DNA of 22,819 bases from JBLKSS01 sp047607725 (GTDB taxonomy: Bacteria > Pseudomonadota > Gammaproteobacteria > Enterobacterales > Enterobacteriaceae). Shown one piece after another: positions 22,679 to 22,819 of this stretch; the stretch's first letter is position 1; every line of letters starts with the position of its first letter. A program made the position numbers and the translations under genes. The notes below the pieces were generated by a model. That model was given only the letters and a program-made list of their open reading frames with translations. It searched no databases and was not told the origin of the DNA. The stretch spans positions 1 to 22,819 of the forward strand of contig NZ_JBLKSS010000131.1 in NCBI RefSeq assembly GCF_047607725.1, written 5' to 3'.

Positions 22679-22701
22679 GGTAAGCGCCCCGTGGAGGACG
22701 T
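22679..22701. repeat. Dispersed short repeat, copy 2
   Basis: These 23 bases (GGTAAGCGCCCCGTGG then AGGACGT) match 3627-3651 except for a 2-base gap. The copy starts directly after the IS-like end repeats. Confidence 0.55.
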
Positions 22702-22819
22702 CTTGAATTATTGGTGGGTTTGTTGTATGAGACAGTAAACCTACGTTACACGCTTATGCTCATTGCATTTTCACATTGTATTGATTTTAATAACTTTTAT
22801 TTCCATCCCGGTTTGAGTG

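Larger units (their letters stand above)
22640..22819. mobile_element. Probable IS21-like insertion sequence end (partial) and flanking AT-rich DNA
   Basis: Sequence unrelated to yajO begins at about 22640. It opens with two copies of a CGATCA-containing motif 23 bp apart (22641 and 22664), each followed by ATTCC. Such repeated CGATCA...ATTCCGAT motifs are, from memory, common at IS21-family ends. The rest to the window edge is AT-rich with no recognisable gene. The left-hand element has a different motif, so two distinct elements are involved. Confidence 0.5.

Overview
This window reads as the chromosome of an enterobacterium of the Sodalis group, the insect symbionts related to Sodalis glossinidius and Sodalis pierantonius. 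The housekeeping proteins match my memory of the E. coli proteins closely, and gene order follows the E. coli block phoR-brnQ-proY-acpH-queA-tgt-yajC-secD-secF-yajI-nrdR-ribD-ribH-nusB-thiL-pgpA-yajO. Unlike a free-living enteric, several dispensable genes are freshly broken and both ends of the window carry insertion-sequence-like ends. The genus is an inference from this pattern; no database was searched.

Left part (1-4114): an IS21-like end cuts off the sensor half of phoR. A PstS-like phosphate-binding protein gene overlaps the phoR stop. Next is a MetE-type (short, C-terminal-domain-like) methionine synthase gene killed by one amber codon and one frameshift. Its control region still shows a MetR-type site and three tandem MetJ boxes. 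About 850 bases without an intact gene follow, including a decayed stretch that would have encoded Pro-Lys/Pro-Glu repeats.

Second part (4115-11207): brnQ and proY (amino-acid transporters), then on the minus strand an AhpC/TSA-type peroxiredoxin with a well-formed OxyR site. After a gene-free 670 bases come two peptidoglycan-recycling-type genes: a broken LD-carboxypeptidase (S66 family) and an intact AmiD-like amidase. A 350-base spacer with degenerate ~47-bp tandem repeats leads to acpH, which has a single frameshift.

Third part (11250-21918): an intact core. queA and tgt make queuosine in tRNA, and yajC-secD-secF form the accessory Sec complex. The yajI lipoprotein gene lies on the minus strand. 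Then nrdR, ribD, ribH, nusB, thiL and pgpA all run on the plus strand with short spacers or overlaps. Every gene here looks full length with its key residues present.

Right end (21962-22819): yajO is truncated at its N terminus by a second, different IS21-like end. I found no sign of a new defence, secretion or biosynthetic system. The most informative signals are the methionine regulon control region left in front of a dead gene, the OxyR site at the peroxiredoxin, and the split between a preserved core and a decaying periphery.
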